Notes: generated by a model not told the origin, from the letters alone. Positions 26,600 to 36,262 are shown, counted from the first letter of the stretch. The stretch is 64,000 nucleotides of DNA from Acidimicrobiaceae bacterium (GCA_013044265.1 JABEUQ010000012.1:1-64000), one strand, 5' to 3'. Made by a program: numbers and translations.

Positions 26600-28412
26600 T
26601 CGCAGCGGCCCTGAGCAATAGCCAAGCGCGTAGGTCTGCCTCGGCACCGTGTGCCTGTACGGATTCGAGCAGGGCGAGTCGTTCCTTGACGTCGGTGATC
26701 GTCGCCATTGCGACATCGGGAGCGAGGATGCCACTTCGCAGTTCGCGCTCGATCTCTCGTAGTTGAACCGCGACCGCCGCGCGAAGTAACTGTGCCACTA
26801 CGGCCGTCACGTCGTCCACCGTGTACTCGCGGTCGAGTTCGTCCACGGCCAGTTCGCTCAGCACGTCGGCCGCGTCCTCTTCACCCTGGCGCCGCAGGCT
26901 ATCGACGACCTCCGACACACTCTGGCCCGTCGAGAGGCCCCGGAAGATCTCGCGCTGGACGTCGTTCACGAAATACTCGGCGATGAAGCGGTCTTGGACG
27001 TCGTGGGAGAAATGTATCGTCAGACGCAACGCCTCAAGACCCGGTCGCGGCAAGGGGCCACTGACGCGCGGCATAAGGACGCGACTCTCAACCAGAGTTT
27101 TGGACCCCTGGGGGTTACGGACCAATTCATTCACCCGTGGGCGCAGCGTGGCGAGGTCGAGTCGCAAGGCATCGGCGACCTTGAGTAAGTACTGATCGCG
27201 CACCAGGTCGCTGGGGTGCTCCGCGAGCACCCGCAAAGCGGCTTCGGCGTTACGTGCACGACCCTCGGGAGTCGTGAGATTCGCGGCATCAAGTACGCGA
27301 TCCAAACGGAACTGCAAAAACGGGACCGCCGCACCAATCGCCGTGACGAGGGAGTTGGGGTCCCTCTGCGCGAGTTCGGCGGGATCGGAACCATTCGGCA
27401 ATTTAGCGACGAAGACGTCGACCTCGTGTTGACGTTCCCACTGGTACACGCTCGCGGCGGCACCCTGGCCCGCGGCGTCGGCGTCGTAGGCCAGCACGAT
27501 GCGCTTGGCGAAGTTGCGCATGGTGCGAAAGTGATCCTCGCCGAGCGCCGTGCCACACGTCGCGACCGCCCGCGGCAACCCCGCTTGGAAGCAAGCAATG
27601 ACGTCGGTGTACCCCTCGCACACGATGATCTCTCCGGACTTGATGATGTCGTCCTTGGCCCAGTTCAGACCGTAGAGGGTACGACGCTTGGAGTAGATCG
27701 GCGTCTCGGGAGAATTCTTGTACTTGGCCTGACGGTACCCGTCGGTGTCCTCAGGTGCACCGGGCAGGATACGCCCACCCACCGCGATTGCTTTGCCCGC
27801 GGAGTCGAAGATCGGAAAGATCAGTCGCGCCCTGAGGGCGTCTTGACGACGTCCTCTCTTGTTGACGAAACCCAGACCCGTTCCCTCGAGAACTTTCTCC
27901 GACAACTTCAGGGACGCCGTGAGGGCGTCCCACTCGTCGGGGGCCCACCCCAGTTGGAACTGGCGCGCTACGGCACCCGAGATGCCCCGACTACGCAGGT
28001 AGTCACGGGCCGGACGCGCGTCGGGCGAGTTGAGTAGCCGGTCGTGGTACCAGGTGACGGCCCCATCCATGGCGGCGAGAAACTCCTGACGCTCCTTGCG
28101 CGCCGGACCCGACGAGTCGTCCTCGTGCAATTGAATACCAGCGCGGTCGGCCAGGATGCGGACCGCTTCGACGAAATCCAGGTGTTGCATCTCGCGAACG
28201 AAGGTGATCTGGTCTCCCGAGACTCGGCACCCAAAGCAGTAGTACCGCCCTTCTTCGGCATTAACCGAGAACGACGGCGACTTCTCGGCGTGAAAGGGGC
28301 AGAGACCCTGCCATCGTCGACCCGACTTCTTGAGTGCCACGTATTCGGTGATGAGGGCCACGATGTCCGTGGCGGAGCGCACTTGTGCGATCTCTGCCTC
28401 GGAAATAGCCAT
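26592..28412 (-). CDS. dnaG: DNA primase
   Basis: A 606-residue primase that makes RNA primers at the replication fork. The CHC2 zinc finger is CPFHAEKSPSF...YYCFGC near residues 38-62. The catalytic TOPRIM core has VCEGYTDVIACFQAG and AYDADAAGQGAA. The C-terminal helicase-binding region is shorter and less conserved, as is usual. The ATG at 28412 has no ribosome binding site; TACGTT lies 6 nt upstream, so the message is probably leaderless. It leads a two-gene unit with the sigma factor and is divergent from the ABC exporter. Confidence 0.95.
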   Translation of the reverse strand: MAISEAEIAQVRSATDIVALITEYVALKKSGRRWQGLCPFHAEKSPSFSVNAEEGRYYCFGCRVSGDQITFVREMQHLDFVEAVRILADRAGIQLHEDDSSGPARKERQEFLAAMDGAVTWYHDRLLNSPDARPARDYLRSRGISGAVARQFQLGWAPDEWDALTASLKLSEKVLEGTGLGFVNKRGRRQDALRARLIFPIFDSAGKAIAVGGRILPGAPEDTDGYRQAKYKNSPETPIYSKRRTLYGLNWAKDDIIKSGEIIVCEGYTDVIACFQAGLPRAVATCGTALGEDHFRTMRNFAKRIVLAYDADAAGQGAAASVYQWERQHEVDVFVAKLPNGSDPAELAQRDPNSLVTAIGAAVPFLQFRLDRVLDAANLTTPEGRARNAEAALRVLAEHPSDLVRDQYLLKVADALRLDLATLRPRVNELVRNPQGSKTLVESRVLMPRVSGPLPRPGLEALRLTIHFSHDVQDRFIAEYFVNDVQREIFRGLSTGQSVSEVVDSLRRQGEEDAADVLSELAVDELDREYTVDDVTAVVAQLLRAAVAVQLREIERELRSGILAPDVAMATITDVKERLALLESVQAHGAEADLRAWLLLRAAASD

Positions 28413-28418
28413 AGTAAG

Positions 28419-28424
28419 AACGTA
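28419..28424 (-). promoter_or_regulatory. -10 element of leaderless dnaG transcript
   Basis: TACGTT on the minus strand, then 6 nt, then the ATG of dnaG. It fits the TANNNT actinobacterial -10 with transcription starting at or next to the start codon. No -35 at normal spacing was found. Confidence 0.45.
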
Positions 28425-28471
28425 CAGGGTGCGGAGTCAATTATTGACGGTCCACAAATCGACCCGGACCC

Positions 28472-28477
28472 TAGACT
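28472..28477 (+). promoter_or_regulatory. -10 element of leaderless ABC exporter transcript
   Basis: TAGACT followed by 7 nt and the GTG start of the ATPase gene, with no Shine-Dalgarno sequence. TTGACG at 28444-28449 is 22 bp upstream, too far for a standard -35. Confidence 0.4.
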
Positions 28478-28484
28478 TCGCACC

Positions 28485-29486
28485 GTGTCCGATTTCGCCG
28501 TCGAAGCAAACAATATTGTCCGCACGTTCAACGATGGTGACGTCCAGGCCCTCAAGGGGGTCAGTCTGCACGTACCGCGCGGGGAGGTCTTCGGACTGCT
28601 CGGTCCCAATGGATCAGGCAAGACCACCATGGTCCGCATCCTCTCGACGATTCTTTCCCCCACTTCGGGCAACGCCACCGTCGAGGGATTCGACGTCGTC
28701 AAGCACCCCGACGAAGTGCGCCGGCGCATCGGACTCGCCGGTCAGTACGCCACGGTCGACGAGAACCTCACTGGTTTTGAAAACTTACGCATGATCGGAT
28801 CGCTCAATCACCTCGAAAAGTCCTACGTCATGCAGCGCGCAAAAGAGTTACTTGATGAGTTCGGTCTCGCCGACGCCGCCAACCGTAATGTCAAGACTTA
28901 TTCGGGTGGCATGCGTCGACGCCTCGACCTCGGCGCCGCCCTGGTGGCGAATCCCCCGATCCTTTTCCTCGACGAACCGACCACGGGTCTCGACCCTCAG
29001 AGTCGTCAGGATCTCTGGACGATCATCGAGAACCTCGTCGAGGGGGGCACTACGGTGCTGCTCACCACGCAGTACTTGGAGGAGGCCGACCGACTCTGCA
29101 AACAGCTCGTCGTCCTCGACAAGGGGTCCATCATTGCCGAAGGGACCAGTCAGGAGCTCAAGACCCGGCTCGGCGCAACGGTGCTCTCACTCACCTTTCA
29201 CAGCACCAGTGACGCCACGCGCGGCGTCGAACTCATCCGTAACGTGTCCACCAAGCCCGCCAACGTCGAGGGCACCGTGGTTGAACTCACCGTAGAGGGT
29301 GGGCCCGCCGCCGCCGCTGACGCGCTTCGTCGTCTCGACGCCGCCGCCATCACCCTCGCGGGTCTGACCTTGCGTGAACCGAGTCTCGACGACGTCTTCC
29401 TCAACCTGACTGGCCACAAGACCGAGGACGAGGAGACGCCCAGCGAAGTTGCGCCGACCTCCAAGCGAAAGGGTCATTCCTCATGA
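28485..29486 (+). CDS. ABC exporter ATPase, DrrA-like
   Basis: A 333-residue ABC ATPase. The GTG at 28485 is preferred; the track start at 28044 would read through antisense dnaG. Walker A is LLGPNGSGKTT, the Q-loop is QYATVDENLTG, the signature is YSGGMRRRLDL and Walker B is LFLDEPTTGLDP. The C-terminal 100 residues (VLSLTFHSTSDATRG...LTLREPSLDDVFLNLTG) form the DUF4162-type tail typical of daunorubicin-resistance DrrA proteins. It overlaps the permease gene in an ATGA. Together they should export a hydrophobic compound or modify the envelope; the substrate is unknown. Confidence 0.9.
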   Translation: MSDFAVEANNIVRTFNDGDVQALKGVSLHVPRGEVFGLLGPNGSGKTTMVRILSTILSPTSGNATVEGFDVVKHPDEVRRRIGLAGQYATVDENLTGFENLRMIGSLNHLEKSYVMQRAKELLDEFGLADAANRNVKTYSGGMRRRLDLGAALVANPPILFLDEPTTGLDPQSRQDLWTIIENLVEGGTTVLLTTQYLEEADRLCKQLVVLDKGSIIAEGTSQELKTRLGATVLSLTFHSTSDATRGVELIRNVSTKPANVEGTVVELTVEGGPAAAADALRRLDAAAITLAGLTLREPSLDDVFLNLTGHKTEDEETPSEVAPTSKRKGHSS

Positions 29487-30304
29487 GTATCGCCACCGAA
29501 ACCAACCACGCGTCCAAGAGCAGCCTGCGCTGGGCCATTAGCGACGTGCTGACCATCGCGCGTCGCAACATGTTGGCGATCATTCGTATCCCGACCGCGC
29601 TGGTCTTCTCGGTCCTGCAACCCATCATGTTCGTGCTGTTGTTTCGTTACATCTTCGGCGCCGGCGCCATTACCGTCAACGCTCCAGGCGGCTACGTGAA
29701 CTATTTGATTCCCGGCATCATTGTCCAAACGACGATCTTCGGGGCCGTCGGCACCGCAATCGGGCTCGCCGAGGACCTACAGCGCGGACTCATCGAGCGA
29801 TTCCGCGCCCTGCCCATGGCGCGTATGGCGGTATTGGCGGGACGCACGGTCTCGGACCTCGGACGTAACATCATGGTGCTCATCATTATCACCCTGGTAG
29901 GTTTCGCGGTGGGCTTTCGTCCCCACGGTGGCTTTCTCAACTACATCTTCGCCTGCCTCATCACGCTGCTGTTCGCCTACTGCCTCTCGTGGGGATTCGC
30001 CTACGTCGGACTCGCCGCGCCGAACTCCGAAGCTGCCCAGGCCATGACGTTCCCGCTTATTTTCCCCCTGACCTTCGCGTCGGGCATCTTCGTCCAAGTG
30101 TCGTCGATGCCTGGTTGGCTCCAGCCCTTCGCCACGTACCAGCCGGTGAGTGAGGTCACCAAGGCGGTGCGTTACCTCATGGACGGCGCCAACCCGCTGG
30201 TCCCAAGTCCCGGGAACTCCATTTGGGTAGCGATCCTGTGGTCAGTCGGCCTCATCGCTATTCTGGGCCCCCTCGCCACGGCCAAGTACAAGAAAGTGGC
30301 CTAA
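29483..30304 (+). CDS. ABC-2 type permease, DrrB-like
   Basis: A 273-residue membrane protein with six predicted helices (LVFSVLQPIMFVLLFRYIFG, NYLIPGIIVQTTIFGAVGTAIG, IMVLIIITLVGFAVGF, FACLITLLFAYCLSWGFAYVG, PLIFPLTFASGIFVQ, ILWSVGLIAILGPLA). The middle segment GLAEDLQRGLIERFRALPMAR is the cytoplasmic loop that contacts the ATPase in ABC-2 permeases. It overlaps the ATPase gene by 4 bp and is the partner of that gene. Confidence 0.9.
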   Translation: MSIATETNHASKSSLRWAISDVLTIARRNMLAIIRIPTALVFSVLQPIMFVLLFRYIFGAGAITVNAPGGYVNYLIPGIIVQTTIFGAVGTAIGLAEDLQRGLIERFRALPMARMAVLAGRTVSDLGRNIMVLIIITLVGFAVGFRPHGGFLNYIFACLITLLFAYCLSWGFAYVGLAAPNSEAAQAMTFPLIFPLTFASGIFVQVSSMPGWLQPFATYQPVSEVTKAVRYLMDGANPLVPSPGNSIWVAILWSVGLIAILGPLATAKYKKVA

Positions 30305-30319
30305 GTCGCGCCTACTTTC

Positions 30320-31510
30320 ATGAGCACCAGCGAAGAACGTCTCAATTCGTCACTTGTCATCGTCATGGCGAGCGCCATCGGCATCATCGTCGCGAATCTC
30401 TACTACCTGCAGCCCCTCCTGCACGAAGTACGCAGCGCCTTTCACGTCTCCACCGCCTCGACGTCACTGCTCATCACGCTCATCCAAGTGGGCTACGTCA
30501 TTGGACTGTTCTTCATCTTGCCCCTCGGCGACCTCTTCGTTCGTCGGAATCTCATCATCATCATCTTCCTGGTCGCGGCACTCGCCATGGCGGTCGCGAG
30601 TTTCGTGCACTCATTCGCCGTCTTCGCCGTTCTCACCGTCGTCATCGGACTCTCATCGGTGGCCGGTCAGATCATCATCCCCTTCGGGGCCGACTTGGCG
30701 CCGGATGCGCAGCGCGGTCGAGTGGTCGGCAAGCTCATGACCGGCCTCCTGGGCGGCGTGCTGTTGTCACGCACCCTGTCGGGCGTGATCTCCGAGGCCA
30801 TCGGCTGGCGCGGGGTCTATCTCGTCTCGGCGGGACTCCTCGTCGTGACCGCGGTGGTGCTCTACTTCGTGCTCCCCCAGGAGCGCGCACGTGACCGCTT
30901 CGAGTACCGCCACCTGATGACCGGCGGCGTCACGATGCTGCGCAATTCCCGCGAGCTTCGACGTCGCGGCTGGTTCGGGGCGACCGCGTTCGGTGCCTTC
31001 AGCGTCTTGTGGTCCACGCTGGCCTTTCACCTCTCCAGTGCACCGTTTCACTACTCCAGCGGCGTGATTGGCCTCTTCGGTCTCTTCGGCATGGCGGGCA
31101 TTGTCACCGCGAACATCACGGGGCGACTGGCCGACCAGGGCCGCAGCACTCTCGCCACCCAGTCCGCCGCCTTCCTCATCGCCACGGGCTTCGTAGTGCT
31201 CTACTTCGGTCACGACAGCGTGTGGTTCATCATCGTTGGCACCATTGTCTTGGACGCCGGCGCCCAGGGCATCCACGTTTCCAATCAGTCGATCATCTAC
31301 GCCCTGGCGCCCAGCCAACGCAGCACCATCAACAGCATCTACATGGTGTGCTTCTTCACGGGGGCGTCGGTGGGGTCGCTACTCGCGGGCTACGCCTACG
31401 CCCACTACGGCTGGAATGGTACCTGTGCGGTGGGCGCAACATTCGGCCTAGCGACGATCATCCCGGCGTACGCTTGGCGTCACGAGCCACGCTCGGTTCT
31501 TGCGCGCTGA
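30320..31510 (+). CDS. Major facilitator superfamily transporter
   Basis: A 396-residue MFS protein with about 12 membrane segments. The N-terminal half contains NLYYLQPLLHEV and GLFFILPLGDLFVRRNLI, which is the MFS motif A equivalent between helices 2 and 3 and resembles the YnfM/arabinose-efflux group. It starts 15 bp after the permease stop with no good ribosome binding site, so it may be translated from the same message as the exporter pair. It is probably an efflux carrier; the substrate is not readable from the sequence. Confidence 0.87.
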   Translation: MSTSEERLNSSLVIVMASAIGIIVANLYYLQPLLHEVRSAFHVSTASTSLLITLIQVGYVIGLFFILPLGDLFVRRNLIIIIFLVAALAMAVASFVHSFAVFAVLTVVIGLSSVAGQIIIPFGADLAPDAQRGRVVGKLMTGLLGGVLLSRTLSGVISEAIGWRGVYLVSAGLLVVTAVVLYFVLPQERARDRFEYRHLMTGGVTMLRNSRELRRRGWFGATAFGAFSVLWSTLAFHLSSAPFHYSSGVIGLFGLFGMAGIVTANITGRLADQGRSTLATQSAAFLIATGFVVLYFGHDSVWFIIVGTIVLDAGAQGIHVSNQSIIYALAPSQRSTINSIYMVCFFTGASVGSLLAGYAYAHYGWNGTCAVGATFGLATIIPAYAWRHEPRSVLAR

Positions 31511-31661
31511 ATCGACGCGACGATTCTAGCGATGGAGTGTTCTCCTTCATAGTCACTCAATTGCAACAAAAAGATAGTGAAATTCCGCTGAAGAGGCTTT
31601 CTCCTCTCCTTACGATGTAGCACGGCAAAGTCGCCACCCACAATCTAAGAAAAGGAAGAGT

Positions 31662-32117
31662 ATGAAAATTCGAAACGCTCTTATGGCCGCTTCACTAGTT
31701 TCCGCGGTTGCCGTCGTGATACCCGTCGTTGCTCAGGCTGCGCCGAAATCGACCACCACTACCTTCAAGGTGGACGCCACGGGCAAGGGCGTCACCGGTG
31801 GCATGGGCATCAAGACGAACGCTCTCGCCAAGGGAACGATTTCGATCAACACCAAAACTGACGAAGTGTGCTACTCAATCGCCACTAGCGGTCTGAAGAA
31901 CATCACCATGGCGCACATCCACCGGGGCGCCAAGGGCGTGGACGGCTTCGTCGTAGTGACGTTCAACATCGCGAAATTCAACCCGATGACGATGGCGTCG
32001 ACGTGCGTCAAAGTTGCACCTGCCGTGGCCAAGGAGATCGTCGCTCACCCGGCCTCGTACTACTTCAATGTCCACACTGCGGCCTTCCCCGCAGGTGCGG
32101 TGCGCGCACAGTTGTAA
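31662..32117 (+). CDS. Secreted CHRD-domain protein
   Basis: A 151-residue exported protein. Residues 1-27 are a Sec signal peptide (MKIRNALMAASLVSAVAVVIPVVAQA, cleavage after AQA). The rest is one CHRD domain: MAHIHRGAKGVDGFVVVTF, a conserved Cys in STCVKV, then AHPASYYFNVHTAAFPAGAVRAQL. CHRD domains occur in extracellular proteins of varied role and the function here is unknown. AAGGA lies a few bases before the ATG. It is a single-gene unit followed by a strong terminator. Confidence 0.9.
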   Translation: MKIRNALMAASLVSAVAVVIPVVAQAAPKSTTTTFKVDATGKGVTGGMGIKTNALAKGTISINTKTDEVCYSIATSGLKNITMAHIHRGAKGVDGFVVVTFNIAKFNPMTMASTCVKVAPAVAKEIVAHPASYYFNVHTAAFPAGAVRAQL

Positions 32118-32156
32118 ATGAAGCGGTACTGCCCCTGGTTCTCACCAGTGGTTGAC

Positions 32157-32218
32157 CCACGAGAAGAAGCCCGAGCGATGAAGTAGAGAGGCTTCGTTGC
32201 TCGGGCTTCTTCTCGTGG
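32157..32218. terminator. Strong bidirectional hairpin terminator after the CHRD gene
   Basis: Two exact 20-bp arms, CCACGAGAAGAAGCCCGAGC (32157-32176) and its reverse complement (32199-32218), flank a 22-nt loop. The GC core GCCCGAGC/GCTCGGGC is followed by TTCTTCTC on either strand. It lies between convergent genes (CHRD plus, glyS minus) and could stop transcription from both sides. Confidence 0.8.
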
Positions 32219-32339
32219 TACGCGGCGCGGTTGGAAGCAGCGAATCTTCTATCGTCACCCTTCACTCGCCGTAGCGTCGCCGTATCACGAGGCGCCAGAG
32301 CCCATTAAGGCGGTGTCGAACGACGGACCAATGGCCGCG

Positions 32340-33662
32340 CTAGTGCTGATTCGTTCGCGCGCGCATGTTGGCGAGCAAGTCGCCAATTGGCACGCGCACC
32401 TGCTCGGTCGTGTCGCGGTCGCGCACCGTCACGGCGCGATCCTCGAGCGAGTCGAAGTCGACCGTGATGCAATAGGGCGTACCGACTTCGTCTTGACGAC
32501 GATAGCGACGACCAATTGACTGCGTGACGTCGTAATCGCACGCGAAATACGGCTGCAGAATACTCAGGACCTCGCGGGACACTCCCTCTAATTCGGGCTT
32601 CTTCGACAAGGGCAGAACCGCGATCTGGTAGGGCGCGAGACGCCAATCCAGGCGCAACACGGTGCGCGTCTCGCCCTCGACCTCGTCCTCGTGGTAGGCC
32701 GCGAGCAAGAAGGCCATCATCGCGCGCGTCGCGCCGGCGGCGGGCTCGATGACGTAGGGGGTGTAGCGCTCGTTGGCCGCCTGATCGAAGTACTCGAGCT
32801 TGGTACCCGAGGCATTGGAGTGCTGAGTGAGGTCGTAGTCACCGCGATTAGCAATACCCTCGAGTTCGTCCCAGCCCCAGGGGTACGCGAACTCAACGTC
32901 CGTGGTGCCGCGAGAGTAGTGCGAGAGATCTTCCTTCGCGTGCTCGTGTAGTCGCAACATGTCCGAGGGAATGCCTAGGTTCAAGTACCAGTTGAAGCGC
33001 TGGTCGATCCAGTAGCGATACCACTGCTCCGCCTCCGCGGGGGGCACGAAGAACTCCATCTCCATCTGTTCGAACTCACGAGTACGGAACACGAAGTTCT
33101 GAGGTGTGATCTCGTTGCGGAAGGACTTGCCGATCTGGGCGATGCCGAAGGGTGGCTTCTTTCTAATCGTGGAGATCACGTTGTTGAAGTTGGTGAACAT
33201 GCCCTGAGCCGTCTCGGGGCGCAAGTACGCGGTGGCGCCCTCACCCTCGACGGGACCCGCCTGGGTCTTGAACATCAAGTTGAAGGCGCGCGCCTCAGTG
33301 AACTCGGTCGAACCACACTTCGGGCAGACGCCGTCGATCTTGTCCTCACGCCAACGCTCCTTGCACTTACGACAATCGACCAGGGGGTCGGTGAAGGTCT
33401 CCAGGTGACCAGAAGCCGCCCATACCGCGGGCGGTCCGAGAATAGCCGCGTCGATACCCACCACGTCAAGACGCATCTGGACCATCTCACGCCACCACGC
33501 CGCCTTGACGTTGCGCAGCATGTTGACGCCGAGGGGGCCGTAGTCGTACGTGGAGCGGAAACCTCCGTAGATCTCGGCTGACTGGAAGATGAAGCCACGG
33601 CGCTTGGCCAGGTTGATGACCTTCTCCAGGAGTTCGGGGTCGGTTTCGAAGGCAGATTCCAT
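32340..33662 (-). CDS. glyS: Glycyl-tRNA synthetase (alpha2 type)
   Basis: A 440-residue class II aminoacyl-tRNA synthetase that charges tRNA-Gly. It is the single-chain homodimeric form used by actinobacteria and eukaryotes. RRGFIFQSAEIYGGFRSTYDYGPLG starts the catalytic core, a zinc-binding pair lies in CRKCKERW...VCPKCGSTEF, motif 2 is FRNEITPQNFVFRTREFEQMEMEFF, motif 3 is GATRAMMAFLLAAY, and the C-terminal anticodon-binding domain runs from about 345. It is monocistronic or leads into nothing obvious downstream; hemW follows on the same strand 48 bp upstream. Confidence 0.95.
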   Translation of the reverse strand: MESAFETDPELLEKVINLAKRRGFIFQSAEIYGGFRSTYDYGPLGVNMLRNVKAAWWREMVQMRLDVVGIDAAILGPPAVWAASGHLETFTDPLVDCRKCKERWREDKIDGVCPKCGSTEFTEARAFNLMFKTQAGPVEGEGATAYLRPETAQGMFTNFNNVISTIRKKPPFGIAQIGKSFRNEITPQNFVFRTREFEQMEMEFFVPPAEAEQWYRYWIDQRFNWYLNLGIPSDMLRLHEHAKEDLSHYSRGTTDVEFAYPWGWDELEGIANRGDYDLTQHSNASGTKLEYFDQAANERYTPYVIEPAAGATRAMMAFLLAAYHEDEVEGETRTVLRLDWRLAPYQIAVLPLSKKPELEGVSREVLSILQPYFACDYDVTQSIGRRYRRQDEVGTPYCITVDFDSLEDRAVTVRDRDTTEQVRVPIGDLLANMRARTNQH

Positions 33663-33709
33663 CCGCCAAGGCTATCGGACGCCGGAGTTTTGCCGGTTCT
33701 ACGAGTTGA

Positions 33710-34786
33710 TCACGTCGACGATCTGAGCCGGATGATCACCTGGTTGGCCACGAGGCGTGCCTTGGGCGTCAGCGTGACCTGATTGTCGCGCACGTTCACC
33801 AAATGACGGATCTCGTCCAGGGACGCAAAGGCTTCGACGGGTACCCCACGGCGCGTGCGTAGAGCGAGCGAGTCGCGCTCGAAGGCCTGCGTGGCTTCGT
33901 CGAGCACTTCCTCACCGCCGAAGGGACGTTCGCCACTTCGCACCATGGCGATGTAGCGATCCGGGGTGCGCACGTTCCAGTAGCGCCGCCCGGAGCGGTG
34001 CGAATGCGCCGCCGAACCGAAGCCCACGTAGTCGTCATGGTCCCAGTACACGTGGTTGTGACGACACTCGTGACCCGGGCGCGCCCAGTTCGAGATCTCC
34101 TCCCACTCATAACCGTGCGACTCCAGGGTCTCGCCCACCAAGTCGTAGGCGTCGGCGGTCTCGTCCTCGTCGGGGTGACGCCGAGGGTCCTGGCCGAGCG
34201 GTGTCGCGGGTTCGGGGGTCAGGGCGTAACAACTGATGTGCGGCGGGGGGAATTCGAGAGTGAGCAAGTCGCGCAGTGTCGCGCGCACGTCGTCCAAGGA
34301 CTCGGCGCGCGAACCCACGATGAGGTCCATGTTCCAGGTGGCGAAGCCCGCCTGGTGCGTCACGCGCGCGACCTCCTCGTGAGCCATGGTGCCGTGACGT
34401 CGACCCAAGTCCGCGAGGACTGCGGGTTGGGTGGACTGCACCCCGTAGCTCATCCGATTGACTCCCCCGGCCTTGTAGGTGAGCAGTCGCTCCAGGTTCG
34501 CGTCCTCGGGGTTGCACTCGACGGTCACCTCCGCGTCGCTCGTACGCGGGATGGTGGCCAGGATGGACACCAGTTGCTCGGGGGCTAGTCGTGAGGGTGT
34601 ACCCCCGCCGAAGAACACCGAGGTCGCTGGTTCCAACCCGGCCTCGACCTCCCAGGCAATCTCCTGGAGGACCGCGGCCACGTAGTCGTCGCGTAATTCG
34701 TCACGGTCGTCGTACGTCGCGAACGCGCAGTAGTCACAGCGATGCGCGCAAAATGGCACGTGAACGTACACGCCGAAGGGTCTCAC
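33710..34786 (-). CDS. hemW: Radical SAM heme chaperone HemW (coproporphyrinogen oxidase-like)
   Basis: A 358-residue radical SAM protein. The [4Fe-4S]/SAM motif is HVPFCAHRCDYCAF (CxxxCxxC), followed by FFGGGTPS and ECNPEDANLERLL. The C-terminal HemW domain has ISNWARPGHECRHNHVYW and GFGSAAHSH. The HNxxYW segment and the missing extra HemN N-terminus favour HemW, a heme-binding chaperone, over a true coproporphyrinogen dehydrogenase. It overlaps the photolyase gene by ATGA. Confidence 0.9.
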   Translation of the reverse strand: MRPFGVYVHVPFCAHRCDYCAFATYDDRDELRDDYVAAVLQEIAWEVEAGLEPATSVFFGGGTPSRLAPEQLVSILATIPRTSDAEVTVECNPEDANLERLLTYKAGGVNRMSYGVQSTQPAVLADLGRRHGTMAHEEVARVTHQAGFATWNMDLIVGSRAESLDDVRATLRDLLTLEFPPPHISCYALTPEPATPLGQDPRRHPDEDETADAYDLVGETLESHGYEWEEISNWARPGHECRHNHVYWDHDDYVGFGSAAHSHRSGRRYWNVRTPDRYIAMVRSGERPFGGEEVLDEATQAFERDSLALRTRRGVPVEAFASLDEIRHLVNVRDNQVTLTPKARLVANQVIIRLRSST

Positions 34787-36222
34787 GATCCACCATCCTC
34801 GCGCGACGTCGTACGCGCGAACTCGCGGGCCTCACGAAACCGCACGAGAGCGTCATCGCGTTCGGTCGCGGCATCAATCATGGGAGCAACATACCCCGTC
34901 GGGGCGAAGAGCCCGTCGCCGGCGCCTGGTTGCAGGCATTGTGGCGCCGCTACGGTGGCCAACTCGGTCACGTACTGGCGCACGTAGCGACCTTCAGGAT
35001 CGAATCGCTCCGCCTGCAGGGTCGGATTGAAAATCCGATGGAAGGGCGACGCGTCGGTCCCCGTCCCCGCGCTCCACTGCCACCCGTGTTGGTTACTCGC
35101 GACGTCACCATCGATGAGACGCCACATGAACCACTGAGCACCCCAACGCCAGTCGAGGTGCAGGTGCTTCACGAGGAACGACGCGCACACCATGCGCACA
35201 CGATTGTGCATCCAGCCTTCCGCCAGTAGTTGACGCATGCCGGCGTCCACCAGGGGGTAGCCCGTTTCGCCGCGCGCCCAACGCTGGAAGCGCTCGATGG
35301 CCGCGTCGTCGCGGTCGACGCGCAGGTGCGCCATCGCGGGTTGAAGTTCACGCCAGGTGGAGTCGGGATGGTGCAATAACACGTCGGCGTAGAACTCGCG
35401 CCAGCAAATCTCGGCGCGAAAGACTTCTGCACCATGGGTCGAGCCATTCGTCGCGGCGAGGACCTGACGCGGGTGCAGCGTGCCGAAGCGCAAGTGGGCG
35501 CTCAAGCGTGAAGTACCCGTCACCCCCGGCAGATTGCGAGTCTCGTCGTAACTCCCGACACGGGTCACGAAATCCTGGAGTATCGCCCCAGCTCCCGTCT
35601 CGCCGACGCGCGAATCGAAGTGCGGCACGTCGTCGGGTAGCGCGCCAAAGTACTCCGGGCGACGGCGCGCGACGACGTCGCTGAGTTCACTCACGTCCAC
35701 ACTCTGAGTTCTCACCCAGTTCACTCCCGCTACGCGACCCAGCGGCTCGGTGAACTCTTCGTTCTCCCAGCCGCGTCGAAAGGACGTGAAGACCTTGCAG
35801 GGAGTCCCCGTCTTCGTGCGTACCGTCCCCGGTCGCACCACGTAGGCCGAGTCGAAGAATGTCGTGGTGATGCCCGCGCTCGCGAGCGCACTTCGCACCC
35901 GCGCGTCACGCGAGCGACCCGCGGGTGCGAAATCCTCCGTCGCGATCACCTGTCGAGCCCCAGTCGCACGAGCAACTTGCGCCAATTCGGCGCTGGGTTC
36001 ACCGCGACGCAGGACCAGTTGTCCCTCGAGCGATGCGTCCAGTGCGCGCAACGTCTCGCTCAAGTAGGCCCCTCGAGCGGGTCCCACCGACGCCGCGAGT
36101 TGGGGGTCGATGACGAAAACCGCCACGACGTCACCGTCGCCTCGCCGCGCCGCTTCCACCAGCGCACGATTGTCACTGAGACGAAGGTCGCGTCGAAACC
36201 AGAAGATCACGGGCGAAACCAC
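34783..36222 (-). CDS. phr: Deoxyribodipyrimidine photolyase (class I CPD type)
   Basis: A 479-residue flavoprotein that repairs cyclobutane pyrimidine dimers with blue light. The N-terminal antenna domain begins VIFWFRRDLRLSDNRAL. The FAD-binding domain has TSRLSAHLRFGTLHPRQV, EICWREFYADVLLHHP, GYPLVDAGMRQLLAEGWMHNRVRM and DGDVASNQHGWQWSAGTGTDASPFHRIFNP, which match class I photolyases closely. The GTG start at 36222 is uncertain by a few codons. Its stop overlaps the hemW start. Photoreactivation suggests a life exposed to light, but that is only a hint. Confidence 0.93.
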   Translation of the reverse strand: MVSPVIFWFRRDLRLSDNRALVEAARRGDGDVVAVFVIDPQLAASVGPARGAYLSETLRALDASLEGQLVLRRGEPSAELAQVARATGARQVIATEDFAPAGRSRDARVRSALASAGITTTFFDSAYVVRPGTVRTKTGTPCKVFTSFRRGWENEEFTEPLGRVAGVNWVRTQSVDVSELSDVVARRRPEYFGALPDDVPHFDSRVGETGAGAILQDFVTRVGSYDETRNLPGVTGTSRLSAHLRFGTLHPRQVLAATNGSTHGAEVFRAEICWREFYADVLLHHPDSTWRELQPAMAHLRVDRDDAAIERFQRWARGETGYPLVDAGMRQLLAEGWMHNRVRMVCASFLVKHLHLDWRWGAQWFMWRLIDGDVASNQHGWQWSAGTGTDASPFHRIFNPTLQAERFDPEGRYVRQYVTELATVAAPQCLQPGAGDGLFAPTGYVAPMIDAATERDDALVRFREAREFARTTSREDGGS

Positions 36223-36262
36223 CCCTACGTTCTAGCGGGCCAGCGTCACTCACTCGCGAGAA

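Noticed and set aside
28044-28484. N-terminal extension of the DrrA-like ATPase in the ORF track
   Set aside because: It is antisense to the dnaG 5' end; ABC homology begins only at the GTG at 28485.
32305-32646. Minus ORF overlapping the glyS 3' end
   Set aside because: It is an out-of-frame shadow of glyS with Arg/Ser-rich sequence.
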